This document shows positions 5,485 to 5,568 of a stretch of DNA of 5,568 nt, piece by piece. The DNA lies in the NCBI GenBank assembly GCA_002336465.1, contig DDEP01000107.1, positions 1 through 5,568 of the forward strand, written 5' to 3'. Source of the DNA: Pedobacter sp. UBA1951. GTDB lineage: Bacteria; Bacteroidota; Bacteroidia; Sphingobacteriales; Sphingobacteriaceae. A model generated the notes under the pieces. It ran no database searches. It worked only from the letters and a program-made list of their open reading frames with translations, and had not been told where the DNA came from. The position numbers were made by a program, and so were the translations under genes. Position 1 is the stretch's first letter. Each line of letters starts with the position of its first letter.

Positions 5485-5511
5485 CGTCACTCTGAACTTG
5501 TTTCAGAGTCT
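5485..5511 (-). repeat. Palindromic repeat unit, copy 2, inverted (REP-like)
   Basis: Read on the minus strand this 27-nt unit matches copy 1 at 22 of 27 positions. Its 8-bp stem is ACTCTGAA/TTCAGAGT (plus strand 5489-5496 and 5502-5509) with an ACAAG loop. Four of the five differences are two compensated base pairs, and the fifth lies in the loop. Copies in opposite orientation with GACG tails facing inward give a REPIN-like arrangement. Beyond it, AGATGCTGA at 5528-5536 repeats the start of copy 1 and may be a decayed third copy. Confidence 0.65.
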
Positions 5512-5568
5512 ATTTGTCTTTTAATTAAGATGCTGATTTGAAGCAAAAAGCTAAGTAGTAAATGAATT

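Larger units (their letters stand above)
5247..5568. other. Gene-free, repeat-rich intergenic region
   Basis: No credible coding frame, tRNA or promoter is visible in these 322 bases upstream of the GNAT-nitrilase gene. The content is an AT-rich stretch next to the start codon, the long imperfect inverted repeat (5302-5377), the inverted pair of 27-nt palindromic units (5407-5433 and 5485-5511) and an AT-rich right end. It looks like an insertion point for small repeat elements. Confidence 0.6.

Overview
The window looks like chromosomal DNA from a Bacteroidota bacterium, most likely a Sphingobacteriaceae/Pedobacter-like species. This is inferred from low GC, A-rich rather than Shine-Dalgarno-like sequence before the start codons, the sequence character of the proteins (short-form QueG, GNAT-nitrilase fusion, a beta-propeller phytase relic) and the style of the intergenic palindromes. 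I see no rRNA, tRNA, CRISPR array, transposase or phage gene.

Left part (1-2978), all on the minus strand, read right to left. queG (epoxyqueuosine reductase, last step of queuosine tRNA modification) overlaps by 4 nt a gene for a secreted protein of unknown function. That gene is followed after 14 nt by an AraC-family regulator, and after 60 nt by the first 74 codons of a lipoprotein that runs off the left edge. The first three genes look like one transcription unit. The last gap holds an 11-bp perfect inverted repeat that ends just before the lipoprotein start codon, so this gene may be controlled separately.

Middle part (2979-3515). Between queG and the next intact gene lies a decayed fragment of a beta-propeller phytase on the plus strand. 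Only about the last 105 codons remain, and they are interrupted by an in-frame TAA. The fragment is bordered by two hairpins: a 7-bp stem with a T-run at its 5' edge and a 10-12-bp stem just after its final stop.

Right part (3516-5568). A small single-span, tail-anchored-type membrane protein (73 aa, plus strand) converges on a large minus-strand gene encoding an N-terminal GNAT acetyltransferase fused to a C-terminal nitrilase-type carbon-nitrogen hydrolase. The two stop codons sit 3 bp apart inside one 19-bp palindrome. The roughly 320 bp upstream of the fusion gene contain no gene but are rich in repeats. There is a long imperfect inverted repeat at 5302-5377, and two inverted copies of a 27-nt palindromic unit at 5407-5433 and 5485-5511. 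The stem differences between the two copies are compensated, which suggests a REPIN-like element selected for its hairpin.

The genes do not form an obvious single pathway. No complete new system is evident; the most unusual pieces are the covarying repeat pair, the inverted repeat at 228-273 and the conserved-looking secreted protein coupled to queG.
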